From: Amycolatopsis australiensis
GTDB lineage: Bacteria; Actinomycetota; Actinomycetes; Mycobacteriales; Pseudonocardiaceae
Direction: 5' to 3'
Assembly (NCBI RefSeq): GCF_900119165.1
Contig: NZ_FPJG01000006.1
Span: 186,001-250,000, forward strand
Length of the DNA stretch: 64,000 bases
A program made the position numbers and the translations under genes. Below are positions 63,763 through 64,000 of the stretch, piece by piece (the stretch's first letter is position 1; each line of letters opens with the position of its first letter). The notes below the pieces were generated by a model. It was not told where the DNA came from. It worked only from the letters and a program-made list of their open reading frames with translations, and did not search any database.

Positions 63763-64000
63763 TCAGAGCTTCACCATCGGCACGCTGCCGATGAGCATCA
63801 GGCGGACCTTGCCCGCCGCGCCGAAGTCGATCGTCGCCGTCGCGCGCGGACCCACGCCGTCGCACGAGATGACCGTGCCCAGGCCGTACTTGTCGTGGCT
63901 GACGCGGTCGCCGACGTCCAGCTTCAGCGCCACCGTGTCCTTCCAGCCCTTGCCGAACGACGGCGTCCCGGAGGACGAAGACGGCGAAGAAGACCGGCGG
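63763..64000 (-). CDS. pcrA: ATP-dependent DNA helicase PcrA/UvrD, C-terminal end
   Basis: Only the last 78 residues are inside the window; the gene enters from the right. After a Ser-rich stretch the conserved C-terminal Tudor-like domain of PcrA is seen: WKDTVALKLDVGDRVSHDKY, GLGTVISCDGVGPRATATID, ending with MVKL. This domain contacts RNA polymerase and UvrB in the family. The helicase core is outside the window. Confidence 0.87.
   Translation of the reverse strand, partial: RRSSSPSSSSGTPSFGKGWKDTVALKLDVGDRVSHDKYGLGTVISCDGVGPRATATIDFGAAGKVRLMLIGSVPMVKL

Overview
The window is high-GC actinobacterial chromosome. Codon third positions are almost all G or C, GTG and TTG starts are common, and genes often overlap by 1-4 bases. 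Protein flavour and gene order (nucleoside transporter - cdd - deoA - add; sdhCDAB; an SCO4848-like membrane protein beside a D-Ala-D-Ala carboxypeptidase; purN-purH; sucCD; folD-DUF3017) resemble Streptomyces core synteny, but the protein details point to Pseudonocardiaceae, most probably Amycolatopsis. This is inference from sequence only. No rRNA, tRNA, prophage, transposase or CRISPR array was seen.

Layout. 1-10 kb: a truncated MFS transporter, adenosine deaminase, a coiled-coil protein, then a minus-strand nucleoside uptake and salvage operon (BMP lipoprotein, ABC ATPase, two permeases, cytidine deaminase, thymidine phosphorylase). 10.4-13.9 kb: sdhCDAB with a strong terminator, followed by an unusual 500-bp block of long inverted repeats. 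14.4-20 kb: secreted subtilase, SCO4848-like protein, DacC-type carboxypeptidase, YihY protein, a small kinase and trpS, then three 71-bp tandem repeats. 20.5-36.9 kb: a mosaic of regulators facing their likely targets (MarR-cupin, AraC-DUF2000, ArsR-MFS), xthA, a metallo-hydrolase, icd, a HhH-GPD DNA repair protein, methyltransferases, small DUF proteins, a decayed acetyltransferase and folD. 37.1-40.6 kb: a very large TNT-type NAD glycohydrolase toxin protein with a Gln/Pro/Gly repeat linker. 40.7-42.2 kb: pentapeptide-repeat protein and a decayed VOC gene. 42.9-49.5 kb: the SOS mutasome operon imuA'-imuB-small ORF-dnaE2, behind a perfect LexA box and interrupted by a 21-bp minisatellite. 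49.6-61 kb: GNAT, secreted and membrane proteins, purN-purH-DUF6350, DUF5336 and sucCD. 61.6-64 kb: secreted M23 peptidase, a degenerate 83-bp tandem array, a small Cys-containing gene behind a second perfect LexA box, and the end of pcrA.

How the genes work together. Nucleosides captured by the BMP/ABC importer can be processed by Cdd, DeoA and Add. SdhCDAB, Icd and SucCD are three TCA-cycle steps in one region; PurN, PurH and FolD link one-carbon folate to purine synthesis. The mutasome, XthA, HhH-GPD protein, PcrA and the LexA-box small gene form a DNA-damage theme. The most interesting items are the TNT protein with its possible fused immunity-like N-terminus, the new LexA-box gene, the extra small ORF in the mutasome operon, and several uncharacterised repeat structures.
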